NCBI RefSeq assembly: GCF_009761815.1
Contig: NZ_RWIN01000130.1
Coordinates: 1-32,124, forward strand
Reading direction: 5' to 3'
Source of the DNA: Pseudomonas sp. PB120
GTDB lineage: Bacteria > Pseudomonadota > Gammaproteobacteria > Pseudomonadales > Pseudomonadaceae
DNA length: 32,124 nt
A program made the position numbers and the translations under genes. The notes beneath the pieces are model-generated. The model had not been told where the DNA came from, did no database searches, and saw only the letters and a list, made by a program, of their open reading frames with translations. Positions 6,520 to 14,490 of this stretch are shown piece after piece. How positions within the stretch are numbered: the stretch's first letter is position 1; the number at the start of each line of letters is the position of its first letter.

Positions 6520-7107
6520 ATGCGCTTTTTGCCTGGCCTGATCTGCCTGCTACCCCTTTTGAGCCCTTTGGCTCATGCCGAACTGATTGATGACGTGAAC
6601 GACCGCGGCGAACTGCGCATTGCCCTTGAAGCCAATACGCCCCCCTTCAACTTCAAGGAAGAGGACGGCAAGCTCACGGGCTTCGAAGTCGAACTGGGCC
6701 AACTGCTCGCCAATGAGCTGGATGTACGGCCGGACTTTGTCGTGACCGACACCAGCGATTTGTTGCCGGGTGTTGAAACCGGCAAGTACGACATCGCCAT
6801 CAACCACATAACAATGACCTCGGCGCTCAAGGATCGTTTCGATTTCAGCCAACCTTACAGCTACACCAATGCGCAATTGATCGCGCAGAAGGAAGAGGAG
6901 CCGCGCTCGATGCTGCTGGTGCAGTCGCTGACGCAAGAGAAACCGAAAGAGAACCCGACGGTGAGCCTGGCGATTCCATTCCAGAAGGGGAACCCGGCGT
7001 TTCATGCCAGCCTGGAGAACGCGTTGCAGCGGATCAAGGCGGATGGCCGGCTGGAGGCGTTGTCGCAGAAGTGGTTCGGGGCGGATACGAGTGTGGCGCC
7101 CAAATAA
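6520..7107 (+). CDS. Short periplasmic solute-binding protein (SBP_bac_3-like)
   Basis: A 195-residue exported protein with a signal peptide (1-20, LSPLAHA). The mature part begins like polar amino-acid binding proteins: DRGELRIALEANTPPFNF, GKLTGFEVELGQLLANEL, LLPGVETGKYDIAINHITMT, RFDFSQPYSYTNAQLIAQ. Family members are usually near 250 residues. Here most of the second lobe is missing or replaced by QSLTQEKPKENPTVSLAIPF, and the usual end (NALQRIKADGRLEALSQKWFG) resumes. Reading is continuous, so this looks like a stable short form, not a frameshift. No permease or ATPase gene is adjacent, so it may not be a transport component. The start was moved to ATG 6520, which has an AAAGGAG site 5 nt upstream, in preference to the in-frame GTG at 6514. 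Confidence 0.85.
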   Translation: MRFLPGLICLLPLLSPLAHAELIDDVNDRGELRIALEANTPPFNFKEEDGKLTGFEVELGQLLANELDVRPDFVVTDTSDLLPGVETGKYDIAINHITMTSALKDRFDFSQPYSYTNAQLIAQKEEEPRSMLLVQSLTQEKPKENPTVSLAIPFQKGNPAFHASLENALQRIKADGRLEALSQKWFGADTSVAPK

Positions 7108-7113
7108 ATCACC

Positions 7114-7216
7114 CTGTAGGAGCGAGCTTGCTCGCGAAACACTAAAGAGCACCGCTGGATGTCTGGTTTGGAGCGTTATCGTTCACGTCCATCGCGAGCA
7201 AGCTCGCTCCTACAGG
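7114..7216. repeat. REP doublet
   Basis: CTGTAGGAGCGAGCTTGCTC (from 7114, continuing GCGA to 7137) and its inverted copy at 7192-7216 flank a 54-nt spacer. It occupies the gap between two convergent genes, the solute-binding protein and the DUF523 protein, and may act at both 3' ends. Confidence 0.9.
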
Positions 7217-7232
7217 GGGTTTGTGGTGTCTT

Positions 7233-7718
7233 TTAGTTTTGGGCGGCCAAGGCAGCTGCTGCTTGTGGCAACTCCAGCTCATTGAAGACCTGCACGCCGT
7301 GGCGCTTGAGCAACGCTGCGGTAACGCCTTCGCCGCTGACCTTCACACCGCTGAACGTGCCGTCATACGTCAGCACATTCCCGCAAGACGGGCTGTTCGC
7401 CTTCAGCACCGCAATCCGGATGCAGTGGGTTTGCACCAGTTCCAGCGCTTGATACGCCCCCGACAGGAATTGTGCGCTGACGTCCTCGCCCTCGGTGGTG
7501 ATCACCGAGGCCTGGCCATCCAGCACTTCGGCGCCCTGCCCGCCCGGGATTTCCGCGGCGGCCCTCGGCGTCGGCAGCCCGCCCGCGACTTCCGGGCAGA
7601 ACGGCACGACCCGACCTTCGTCGAGCCACTGCTGCAATAAATCAAATGGCCCGCTGGCCCCGCCGTCGTAACGTACGCGGTGGCCCAGCAGGCAGCGGCT
7701 TACCAGAATTTTTTGCAT
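7233..7718 (-). CDS. DUF523 protein, TudS-like Fe-S desulfidase family
   Basis: A 161-residue cytosolic protein of the DUF523 family. Characterised members (TudS) carry a [4Fe-4S] cluster held by three cysteines and remove sulfur from 2-thiouracil without a redox step. The three cysteines are present here: Cys9 (VSRCLLG), Cys41 (PFCPEVAGGLPTPR) and Cys112 (NSPSCG); Glu43 follows the second. Substrate specificity cannot be inferred from sequence, so thiouracil or thiouridine desulfuration is a family-level expectation only. The gene starts 2 nt after the stop of the PHD-type oxygenase on the same strand, so the two are almost certainly co-transcribed. The reading frame begins at an ATG overlapping the region just after the oxygenase stop. 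Confidence 0.9.
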   Translation of the reverse strand: MQKILVSRCLLGHRVRYDGGASGPFDLLQQWLDEGRVVPFCPEVAGGLPTPRAAAEIPGGQGAEVLDGQASVITTEGEDVSAQFLSGAYQALELVQTHCIRIAVLKANSPSCGNVLTYDGTFSGVKVSGEGVTAALLKRHGVQVFNELELPQAAAALAAQN

Positions 7719-7720
7719 GA

Positions 7721-8353
7721 TCAGAACGGCTCGTTGCCACGACGCCGGAACCAGCCGGTCAACGACAGGCGATCCCGGGTCGCGGGCAGGACTTCGTGGG
7801 GGACTTCACCTGACAGGAACACCACCAGGCTTGCACCGACCGGCAACACATCGTATTCGACGCCATCATTCAGGTACATGCGCAGTTGACCGCCGTGCTC
7901 GGGCAGCCAGGCGTCATTGAGGTACACCACCGCCGACACCATGCGCCGGTCGTCATCGCGGAACCGGTCGAGGTGCTTGAGGTAGAAAGCCCCGGGCGGG
8001 TACAGCGCAAAATGGCATTCGAACTCCTCCAGGCCCAGGTACAAACCCCGGTTCAATGCTTCGCGCAGGCTGTCCATCAACTGCAGATAGCTGTCGCACG
8101 CCAACGCCTGGCCGGGTTCGATCCACTGGATGTGGTCGCCTCGAATCCCCTCGCGAACCTCCGATGTCGGCCCGCGCCCCACCGCCGCCGGGGCCAGTTC
8201 ACCCTTGGCGGCACGTTTACGGCACTCGGCCGCCAGTTCCTGTGTCAGACCTAAAGGCAGGAAAACGTCCTGCTGCGACCAGCCGCGTGCAGCGAGGTCG
8301 TCGACGATACGTAACAGCAGCGGGTGATCAGAGGATATTTGCATGGCGCGCAT
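7721..8353 (-). CDS. PHD-type 2-oxoglutarate/Fe(II) oxygenase (EF-Tu prolyl hydroxylase-like)
   Basis: A 210-residue Fe(II)/2-oxoglutarate dioxygenase. The double-stranded beta-helix core is at about 115-205, with the iron ligands His127-Asp129 (KHLDRF) and His186 (VPHEVLP) and Arg194 positioned for 2-oxoglutarate. YPPGAFYLKHLDRF and GGQLRMYL are features of the EGL-9/PHD branch of prolyl 4-hydroxylases. A Pseudomonas enzyme of this branch (PPHD) hydroxylates a proline in switch I of elongation factor Tu and resembles human oxygen-sensing PHDs; this gene is a good candidate orthologue, based on motif recall and not alignment. The start has an AGGA site 5 nt before the ATG; an internal Met at residue 4 is an alternative. 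It is the first gene of a two-gene unit with the DUF523 gene and diverges from the DUF2059 gene. Confidence 0.88.
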   Translation of the reverse strand: MRAMQISSDHPLLLRIVDDLAARGWSQQDVFLPLGLTQELAAECRKRAAKGELAPAAVGRGPTSEVREGIRGDHIQWIEPGQALACDSYLQLMDSLREALNRGLYLGLEEFECHFALYPPGAFYLKHLDRFRDDDRRMVSAVVYLNDAWLPEHGGQLRMYLNDGVEYDVLPVGASLVVFLSGEVPHEVLPATRDRLSLTGWFRRRGNEPF

Positions 8354-8395
8354 AGTATTCCTGTGCCTGAAAATCCGACAGAGCCACGCGGCGGC

Positions 8396-8437
8396 TTGAC
8401 ACGAATTCTCGACAAGTCCGTATGCCGCACGGAGAAT
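8396..8437 (+). promoter_or_regulatory. Candidate promoter of the DUF2059 gene
   Basis: TTGACA at 8396-8401 is a consensus -35 hexamer, with TATGCC 19 nt downstream. An overlapping alternative is TCGACA (8409-8414) with GAGAAT (8432-8437) at exactly 17-nt spacing, which would start transcription shortly before the ribosome site. Either could drive the gene at 8462. Confidence 0.4.
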
Positions 8438-8461
8438 AGTCGGCTGCTGACAGGAGTCCCT

Positions 8462-9214
8462 ATGCGCCGTTTGCTTTTTTCACTGTTGATGCTCTGTGTT
8501 TTGCCCGCCTGGGCAGACGGCCACGACCAACTGTACAAGGTCGCCGGTTGGCCAGACCAACGCGCGCATTTCAACGATGCACTGTCAGCCGCTCAGCAGC
8601 GCTACCAGAACAGCCTGCCTCCGGCAGTGTTCCAGGCGTTGGTCGACAACAGTAATCAGCGTTTCGCCCCGCAGGCCGTCGACCAGCGCGCCGAGGCTCA
8701 ACTGCGCAAAACCCTCGCCGACCCAAAACCCGCATTGGCCTTTTTTCAGACACCCCTGGGCAAGAAAATCGTCGCCGCCGAACTGCTGGCGACTCGCCGC
8801 GATCAACTGGCGAAAAACGCCAAGGGCTTGCCCAAGATGCAGGCCAGCGACAGCCGCCTGCTGATCATCGGCCACCTGGCCCAAGCCCTGCCCGCGCGCG
8901 AAGCCGGTGCGGAGGTCAGCCTGGCGATTGCCGGCGTCGCGGCCGACAGCCTGAGTTCGATGATTCCCGGCTTGCTCGGTGGCGGTCAGGCGCAAGGCCT
9001 GTTGAACGGTCAACGCCAGCGCTTGATGGATCAGATCGGCAGTGATCTGAATAACACGCTGCTGTATGTCTATCGCGACCTGTCGGATGAAGAGCTGGAA
9101 GAGTTCGCCACGTTTGCCGAGTCGGCTGAAGGCAAGGCGTATTACCAGGCGGCGTTGGCGGCGATTCGGGCGGGGTTGGCGGTGGGGCAGAATCCTTCGA
9201 GCCTCAGCCAGTAA
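8462..9214 (+). CDS. DUF2059 exported protein
   Basis: A 250-residue protein with a typical signal peptide (residues 1-18, LLMLCVLPAWA) and an alpha-helical mature domain. The DUF2059 signature is near the C terminus (YRDLSDEELEEFATFAES, then GKAYYQAALAAIRAG, about residues 200-238). An N-terminal helical half (DALSAAQQRYQNSLPPAVFQALVD) resembles a second copy of the same kind of unit. The function of the family is not known. The start was set at the ATG of MRRLLFSLL because of the AGGAG site 7 nt upstream and the signal peptide; a longer reading frame from 8324 overlaps the divergent oxygenase gene and lacks support. It is monocistronic and converges on the alpha/beta hydrolase gene with a REP doublet between. 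Confidence 0.88.
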   Translation: MRRLLFSLLMLCVLPAWADGHDQLYKVAGWPDQRAHFNDALSAAQQRYQNSLPPAVFQALVDNSNQRFAPQAVDQRAEAQLRKTLADPKPALAFFQTPLGKKIVAAELLATRRDQLAKNAKGLPKMQASDSRLLIIGHLAQALPAREAGAEVSLAIAGVAADSLSSMIPGLLGGGQAQGLLNGQRQRLMDQIGSDLNNTLLYVYRDLSDEELEEFATFAESAEGKAYYQAALAAIRAGLAVGQNPSSLSQ

Positions 9215-9238
9215 TTTTCGGCGCCCTCATGACCGCCA

Positions 9239-9314
9239 TCGCGAGCAGGCTCGCTCCCACATTAGTTCTGCGAACACCCGTCTAGTGTGGGAGCGAGACC
9301 GGCTTGCCCGCGAA
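9239..9314. repeat. REP doublet
   Basis: TCGCGAGCAGGCTCGCTCCC (from 9239) faces an inverted, slightly diverged copy at 9292-9314 reading GTGTGGGAGCGAGACCGGCT. The spacer is short. It lies between convergent genes (DUF2059 protein and alpha/beta hydrolase). Confidence 0.9.
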
Positions 9315-9330
9315 GAGGCCCTGACAGCCA

Positions 9331-10278
9331 CTACCCATTTCGGCCCTTGATCCGCTTGGTCAAAAACCCGAAATACTCTTCTCGCAACGCCACCGTCTCA
9401 TTCGCCAGATGATGCCGCGCCTGCGGCAGCATCAACACCTGCGGCCGATCGAACTTGGCTTTCAACACCTCAAGGTTATGCTCCCAATCCACCGTCATGT
9501 CCGCCTGCCCCTGCACGATCAGCGGCCGGCGCGGGCTGGCCGGTGCGGCTTCAATGCGCTTGATCCACCGCGCCAGCGCGCCGACCCAGGCCGTCGGCAA
9601 GCGCAGGGGTTGCAGCGGATCGGCCTGCAGGAACGGCAGGAAATCCGGGTCGTTGGAGTTCTCGCTGAAACGCCGGGCAATGGCTTTGACGAACGGCTTG
9701 AGCAGGTAATAACTGAGCTTCGACCAACCCCAGGCCCGTGGTCTCACCAGCGGCGACAGCAGAATTACCTGGCCCTGGGCCGGGCTGCTCGCGCCCGCGT
9801 TGAGTACATGATCGATCACAATCGCACCGCCGGTACTTTGCCCGCACAGGTGCCATGGCTGCGGCAGGTTCAGTGACACCGCTTCGGCGAACAACCCGTG
9901 CAAGGTGTCCTGATACTCGGCGAAATCCTTGATGCTGGCGCGCTCGCCGCTGGACAAGCCGTGCCCCGGCAAATCACAGGCAATCACCGCAAACCCCAGA
10001 TCCAGCGCCCACTCGATCACATGCCGATAGAGGCCGGTGTGATCGTAGAAACCGTGAAACAGCAACAACGTCGCCTTCGCCCGCTCCGGCCACCAGAACT
10101 GGCTGACCACTTCATACCCGTCGACCTCAAAACGGCCGAGACCGCTGCGCAGCTCACGCCCCGAAAAATCCAGGCCATAGAAGCGCTGGTACGCCATCGC
10201 TTCGGCCGACAGTGGCTGCCCATCGGCCAAGGGCCGCAGGCTGGCACGCAGTTGATCGGGGTCGAAGGTGGCAGGCAT
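9331..10278 (-). CDS. Alpha/beta hydrolase (serine aminopeptidase S33 / monoacylglycerol lipase-like)
   Basis: A 315-residue alpha/beta-hydrolase fold protein without a signal peptide. The nucleophile elbow is GQSTG with Ser148. The oxyanion region is LLLFHGFYDHTGLYRHV (71-87), and the dynamic loop is CDLPGHGLSSGERA (101-114). The likely acid is Asp260 (VQGQADMTVDW) and the base His289 or His290 (PQARHHLANE). The overall layout matches Hydrolase_4 lysophospholipase/monoacylglycerol lipase-like proteins, so a lipid or carboxylic ester is the probable substrate; it cannot be specified further. The start is the ATG at 10278 with GGA 10 nt upstream; an in-frame TTG at 10290 is less likely. It diverges from the DUF6436 gene. 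Confidence 0.88.
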   Translation of the reverse strand: MPATFDPDQLRASLRPLADGQPLSAEAMAYQRFYGLDFSGRELRSGLGRFEVDGYEVVSQFWWPERAKATLLLFHGFYDHTGLYRHVIEWALDLGFAVIACDLPGHGLSSGERASIKDFAEYQDTLHGLFAEAVSLNLPQPWHLCGQSTGGAIVIDHVLNAGASSPAQGQVILLSPLVRPRAWGWSKLSYYLLKPFVKAIARRFSENSNDPDFLPFLQADPLQPLRLPTAWVGALARWIKRIEAAPASPRRPLIVQGQADMTVDWEHNLEVLKAKFDRPQVLMLPQARHHLANETVALREEYFGFLTKRIKGRNG

Positions 10279-10375
10279 GAGCAATTCCAAACCGTGAAAC
10301 AGTCTTTATGGGCCTGCGATATTCATCTGTCGCGGCAAGCATGGCAAGCTGGGCGACCTTCGAGGATCCAAACCC

Positions 10376-10957
10376 ATGCGTCCGTCCTACCGCACCACGC
10401 TGTTCGCCGGCCTGCTCGCCCTCGTGTGTGCCGGCGTGCTGTGGGCGGCCTACGACTGGTTTCAGGGGCGCTACCTGCGGGCGTTCAGCGAGCACACCGC
10501 CGTATTTTCCGGCGACCCGCTGCGCTTGCCCGATGACCTCGCCGGCCCCGGCGCCATCCGCCTGGTGCACTTCTGGGACCCGGCCTGCCCGTGCAACGTC
10601 GGCAATCAACAACACCTGACCGAACTGGTCGAGCGCTATGTGCCCCACGGCGTGGAGTTTTACGCCGTACAAAAACCCGGCAGCCACGGCCAGTTGCCGA
10701 GCACCTTGAGCAGCCTGAAAACCATCACCGTATTGCCCGGCTCCGATCAGATCCCCGCCAGCCCGGCCGTGGCGATCTGGGATCGCAGCGGCAAACTGGC
10801 GTATTTCGGCCCGTACAGCGAAGGCCTGACCTGCAATTCCAGCAACAGCTTTATCGAGCCGATCCTGAAGACGCTGGATGAGGGCCGCGCGGTAACGGCC
10901 ACGCACACCTTGGCGGTGGGGTGTTACTGCCCATGGCCGGTGGACACGCCGAAGTGA
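10376..10957 (+). CDS. DUF6436 thioredoxin-like membrane-anchored protein
   Basis: A 193-residue protein with one N-terminal membrane segment (about 8-26) and a periplasmic thioredoxin-fold domain. The strand-loop IRLVHFWDPACPCNVGNQQH (61-80) places Cys71-Pro-Cys73 where thioredoxins carry CxxC, so the redox motif is the shortened CPC form. Further cysteines occur in LTCNSSNSF and VGCYCPW near the C terminus. The cis-proline position is plausible at IPASPAVAIWD. It may have a thiol-disulfide or metallochaperone-like role, which is inference from the fold. GAGGA lies 9 nt upstream of the ATG. A 107-nt gap separates it from the acylase gene, so co-transcription is possible but unproven. Confidence 0.82.
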   Translation: MRPSYRTTLFAGLLALVCAGVLWAAYDWFQGRYLRAFSEHTAVFSGDPLRLPDDLAGPGAIRLVHFWDPACPCNVGNQQHLTELVERYVPHGVEFYAVQKPGSHGQLPSTLSSLKTITVLPGSDQIPASPAVAIWDRSGKLAYFGPYSEGLTCNSSNSFIEPILKTLDEGRAVTATHTLAVGCYCPWPVDTPK

Positions 10958-11064
10958 TGCAGACGGCAAACGCAAATCCCTCCTAAGTGCGATGGGCCAT
11001 TTCAACACGCCGTGTTAAACATTGGCGCAGGGACCGCTACCACTCATAACAACAAGGAATCTCC

Positions 11065-13476
11065 ATGAAACGCAGCCTGACCGTTCTTGCCCTGCTGCTG
11101 GTCGTGCTCGCCGCCGGCGCCGGCTGGTACGTCTACAGCAAACAACCGACACGCCAGGGCATGGTTGAGCTGCAACACCTGCAAGGGTCCGTGACCGTGC
11201 GCTACGACGAGCGCGGCATCCCCCACATTCGTGCCGACAACGAAACCGATATGTACCGCGCCCTGGGTTACGTTCACGCCCAAGATCGACTGTTTCAGAT
11301 GGAAGTGCTGCGCCGGCTTGCACGCGGAGAACTGGCCGAGGTGCTGGGCCCGAAACTGCTCGACACCGACAAGCTGATGCGCAGCCTGCGCATTCGCGAA
11401 CGTGCTGAAACCTATCTGGCAAACCTGGACAAACAATCGCCGTCCTGGACCGCGATGCAAGCCTATCTGGACGGCATCAACCAGTATCAGGACAGCCACC
11501 CCAAACCTGCCGAATTCGATGTTCTGGGCATCCCGAAACGCCCCTTCACCGCTGAGGACACCATCAGCATTGCCGGTTACATGGCCTACAGTTTTGCTGC
11601 GGCCTTTCGCACCGAGCCGTTGCTGACCTACGTGCGCGATCAGTTGGGCGCCAACTATCTCGACGTCTTCGATCTCGAGTGGCAGCCCAAAGGCGTGCTG
11701 GCGAAAAAACGCAGCAGCCCCCTCCCGCCTTTGACCAGCCTGGACTGGAAGGACCTCAACGCCCTCGCCCGCCTGAGCGAACAGGCACTCGCCGACAATG
11801 GCCTGCCGCAGTTCGAAGGCAGCAACGCCTGGGTCGTCTCCGGCAGTCGCACAAAAAGTGGCAAGCCATTGTTGGCGGGTGACCCGCACATTCGTTTTTC
11901 CGCGCCGTCGGTGTGGTACGAAGCGCAGCTCTCGGCGCCGGGTTTCGAACTCTACGGCCACTATCAGGCGCTGATGCCCTTCGCCTCGCTGGGCATGAAT
12001 CGCGACTTCGGCTGGAGCATCACCATGTTCCAGAACGATGACCTCGACCTGATCGCCGAGAAGGTCAACCCGGACAATCCCAATCAAGTCTGGTATCGCG
12101 GCAAGTGGGTGGACATGGTGACCAGCGAGCAACAGATCGCGGTCAAGGGGCAGGCGCCGGTGACACTGGTGCTGCGCCAGTCGCCCCACGGGCCGATCGT
12201 CAACGATGCGCTGGGCAACGGCGTCGGCAAAACGCCAATCGCCATGTGGTGGGGCTTCCTCGAAAGCCAGAACCCGATCCTCGAAGGCTTCTACCAGCTC
12301 AACCGCGCTGACACCCTGGCCAAGGCTCGCAGTGCAGCCGCCAAGGTCCAGGCGCCGGGCCTGAACATCGTCTGGGCCAACGCCAAGGGCGACATCGGCT
12401 GGTGGGCCGCGGCGCAACTGCCCAAGCGTCCGGTCGGTGTACGCCCGTGGTTCATTCTCGACGGCAGCACCACCGACGCGGACAAGGACGGTTTCTACCC
12501 CTTCAGCGCCAACCCGCAGGAAGAGAACCCGACGCGGGGCTACATCGTCTCGGCCAACTTCCAGCCGGTTTCACCCACGGGCATGGAAATTCCCGGCTAC
12601 TACAACCTGGCGGATCGCGGGCAGCAACTCAATCGCCAGCTCAGCGACAAAAACGTCAAGTGGGACCTGGAGGCCAGCCAGAAACTGCAACTGGGCACCA
12701 CGACGGCCTACGGCCCGCGCTTGCTGGCGCCCCTGCTGCCGGTCCTGCGCGAAGTGGTGAGCGATCCTGCCGAACTCAAACTGGTGGAGCAACTGGCCCA
12801 GTGGCAAGGTGATTACCCGCTGGACTCCACCAGCGCCACGCTGTTCAACCAGTTCCTGTTCAACCTGGCCGACGCGACAATGCACGACGAATTGGGCAAT
12901 GACTTCTTCGAAACGCTGCTCTCGACCCGAGTCATCGACGCGGCGTTGCCACGGCTGGCCGCGACTCCCGATTCGCCTTGGTGGGACAACCGCAACACCC
13001 TCGGCAAGGAAACCCGCGCCGACACGGTCAAGGTGGCGTGGCAGGCGAGCATTGCGCACCTCAAGACCACGCTGGGCGCGGATTTCGCGCAATGGCAGTG
13101 GGGCAAGGCGCACACGTTGACCCATGGCCATCCACTGGGGCAGCAGAAGCCGCTGGATCGAATTTTCAATGTGGGCCCGTTCGCGGCGCCCGGCAGCCAT
13201 GAAGTGCCGAACAACCTGTCGGCGAAAATTGGACCGGCACCGTGGCCGGTGACGTATGGCCCGTCGACCCGACGGCTGATCGACTTCGCCGACCCGGCCC
13301 ATAGCCTGACGGTAAACCCGGTCGGCCAGAGTGGCGTGCCGTTTGACAGTCACTATGACGACCAGGCCGAAGCGTATGTCGAAGGGGTGTATTTCCAGGC
13401 GCATCTGAATGACGAGGAAGTGACGGCCAATACGCGCAGTACGTTGAAGCTGTTGCCGGCGCGGGCTGCGCAGTAG
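11065..13476 (+). CDS. hacB: Penicillin acylase family protein, HacB-like N-acyl-homoserine lactone acylase
   Basis: An 803-residue Ntn-hydrolase precursor. Residues 1-22 form a signal peptide or anchor. The precursor is expected to self-cleave before Ser253 (EGSNAWVVSGS), the N-terminal nucleophile of the beta chain. His275 (GDPHIRF, beta 23) and Asn498 (VSANFQPV, beta 246) fit the other active-site positions of the family. The alpha region carries the usual VRYDERGIPHIRADNETD and HAQDRLFQMEVLRR motifs. Position between the spu genes and serA matches, from memory, PA0305 (HacB), a quorum-quenching acylase of P. aeruginosa; QuiP and PvdQ are other paralogues in the genus. Long-chain acyl-homoserine lactone hydrolysis in the periplasm is therefore likely but not proven. 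AAGGA lies 6 nt before the ATG. A small palindrome, AACACGCCGTGTT, is at 11004-11016 upstream. Confidence 0.88.
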   Translation: MKRSLTVLALLLVVLAAGAGWYVYSKQPTRQGMVELQHLQGSVTVRYDERGIPHIRADNETDMYRALGYVHAQDRLFQMEVLRRLARGELAEVLGPKLLDTDKLMRSLRIRERAETYLANLDKQSPSWTAMQAYLDGINQYQDSHPKPAEFDVLGIPKRPFTAEDTISIAGYMAYSFAAAFRTEPLLTYVRDQLGANYLDVFDLEWQPKGVLAKKRSSPLPPLTSLDWKDLNALARLSEQALADNGLPQFEGSNAWVVSGSRTKSGKPLLAGDPHIRFSAPSVWYEAQLSAPGFELYGHYQALMPFASLGMNRDFGWSITMFQNDDLDLIAEKVNPDNPNQVWYRGKWVDMVTSEQQIAVKGQAPVTLVLRQSPHGPIVNDALGNGVGKTPIAMWWGFLESQNPILEGFYQLNRADTLAKARSAAAKVQAPGLNIVWANAKGDIGWWAAAQLPKRPVGVRPWFILDGSTTDADKDGFYPFSANPQEENPTRGYIVSANFQPVSPTGMEIPGYYNLADRGQQLNRQLSDKNVKWDLEASQKLQLGTTTAYGPRLLAPLLPVLREVVSDPAELKLVEQLAQWQGDYPLDSTSATLFNQFLFNLADATMHDELGNDFFETLLSTRVIDAALPRLAATPDSPWWDNRNTLGKETRADTVKVAWQASIAHLKTTLGADFAQWQWGKAHTLTHGHPLGQQKPLDRIFNVGPFAAPGSHEVPNNLSAKIGPAPWPVTYGPSTRRLIDFADPAHSLTVNPVGQSGVPFDSHYDDQAEAYVEGVYFQAHLNDEEVTANTRSTLKLLPARAAQ

Positions 13477-13524
13477 ATTTATGTTGCCTGGGCGGACGCC
13501 TTCAAAAACACCATCAAACATTCC

Positions 13525-14490
13525 TCAAACCATCGCCGCAAAGTTCAACCTGAACTGCTGCGGCGTCACGCCCAGCCGGCGGTTGAACACGCTGCGCATG
13601 TGCTGCGCATCCCGAAACCCGCACTGGTACGCCACCGTCTTGAGCGGTGAATGGGTGCTCTCCAGCAGCACCCGCGCCGCGTCCACCCGCGCCCGTTCGA
13701 CGAATTCCGCCGGGGTGATTTTGGCTTCCTTGGCGAACACCCGGGAAAAGTTGCGCGCACTCATGTTGGCGGCGTTGGCCAGGTCAGAGAGCGCCAGGTC
13801 GCCGGTCAGGTTGGCCAGCACGTAGAGCTGCACCAACGCCACCGCCGAAGTGGGCTCGGCGTGGGGCGTGAGGAACGGGCTGAATTGTGATTGCCCACCC
13901 GATCGCTGAGTGAACACCACCAGTCGCTTGGCCACGCTGAGCGCCACTTCCGGCCCGTGATCCCGTGCCAGCAGGTACAACGACAGATCAATGCCCGCCG
14001 TGACCCCGGCCGAGGTGTACAGCTCGCCGTCCTGCACATACAAGCGATCCGCTTCGACCTGCGTCGAGGGGCACAACCGGGCCAGCGCCGCAGCATCACT
14101 CCAGTGAGTCGTCACCGTCCGCCCCTCGAGCAAGCCGGCCCGCGCCAGCATGAAGGCGCCGTTGCAGATCGAACCAAACCGCTGCGCTCGTGCACTGGCA
14201 TCCCGTAGCCAGGCATCGAACACCGGACCAAAGTCCATGAATGGCAGCTGCGGCCCACCGGCCACCAACAGCAGGTCATACGCCTCCAGCGCTTCGCTGA
14301 AATGCTGATGGGCATGCAGTGCCAAACCGTTGGAACACGGCATCACTCCGCGCTCCACACCGATGACCTCCAGCCGATAGTGGTCGTGCGGCTCGAGAAA
14401 GCGATTGGCCTCGGAAAACACATCCATGGGCCCGGTGACGTCCAGGGACTGAACGCCGGCGAACACCACGATGGCAACGGTTTTACTCAT
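13525..14490 (-). CDS. GlxA-type AraC-family transcriptional regulator with DJ-1/PfpI domain
   Basis: A 321-residue regulator. The N-terminal half (about 1-190) is a DJ-1/PfpI-like domain (VAIVVFAGVQSLDVTGPMDVF, LLLVAGGPQL) with Cys109 at the nucleophile-elbow position (GSICNGAFMLARAGL). The C-terminal 100 residues are two AraC helix-turn-helix motifs (MSARNFSRVFAKEAKITPAEF and TVAYQCGFRDAQHMRSVFNRRL; the second ends QQFRLNF). Proteins of this type often activate a nearby catabolic gene in response to a small nitrogenous compound. Here the divergent neighbour is an HD-domain hydrolase, a plausible target. The start is ATG 14490 (MSKTVAIVVF); a TTG 9 nt upstream would sit too close to the GAGG site. 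It converges on the acylase gene with only 48 nt between stops and no visible terminator. Confidence 0.92.
   Translation of the reverse strand: MSKTVAIVVFAGVQSLDVTGPMDVFSEANRFLEPHDHYRLEVIGVERGVMPCSNGLALHAHQHFSEALEAYDLLLVAGGPQLPFMDFGPVFDAWLRDASARAQRFGSICNGAFMLARAGLLEGRTVTTHWSDAAALARLCPSTQVEADRLYVQDGELYTSAGVTAGIDLSLYLLARDHGPEVALSVAKRLVVFTQRSGGQSQFSPFLTPHAEPTSAVALVQLYVLANLTGDLALSDLANAANMSARNFSRVFAKEAKITPAEFVERARVDAARVLLESTHSPLKTVAYQCGFRDAQHMRSVFNRRLGVTPQQFRLNFAAMV

Noticed and set aside
7114..7216. REP doublets considered as a CRISPR array or insertion-sequence ends
   Set aside because: The copies are palindromic pairs scattered between genes with no regular spacing, spacers or cas genes, and no transposase lies between the arms.
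8324..8461. A 46-residue N-terminal extension of the DUF2059 protein
   Set aside because: It would overlap the divergent oxygenase gene and hide the signal peptide; the ATG at 8462 has a good ribosome site.
11044..12417. A 457-codon open frame antisense to the acylase gene
   Set aside because: Shadow of a well-supported gene; no recognisable domain, no ribosome site, composition typical of reverse-strand translation.
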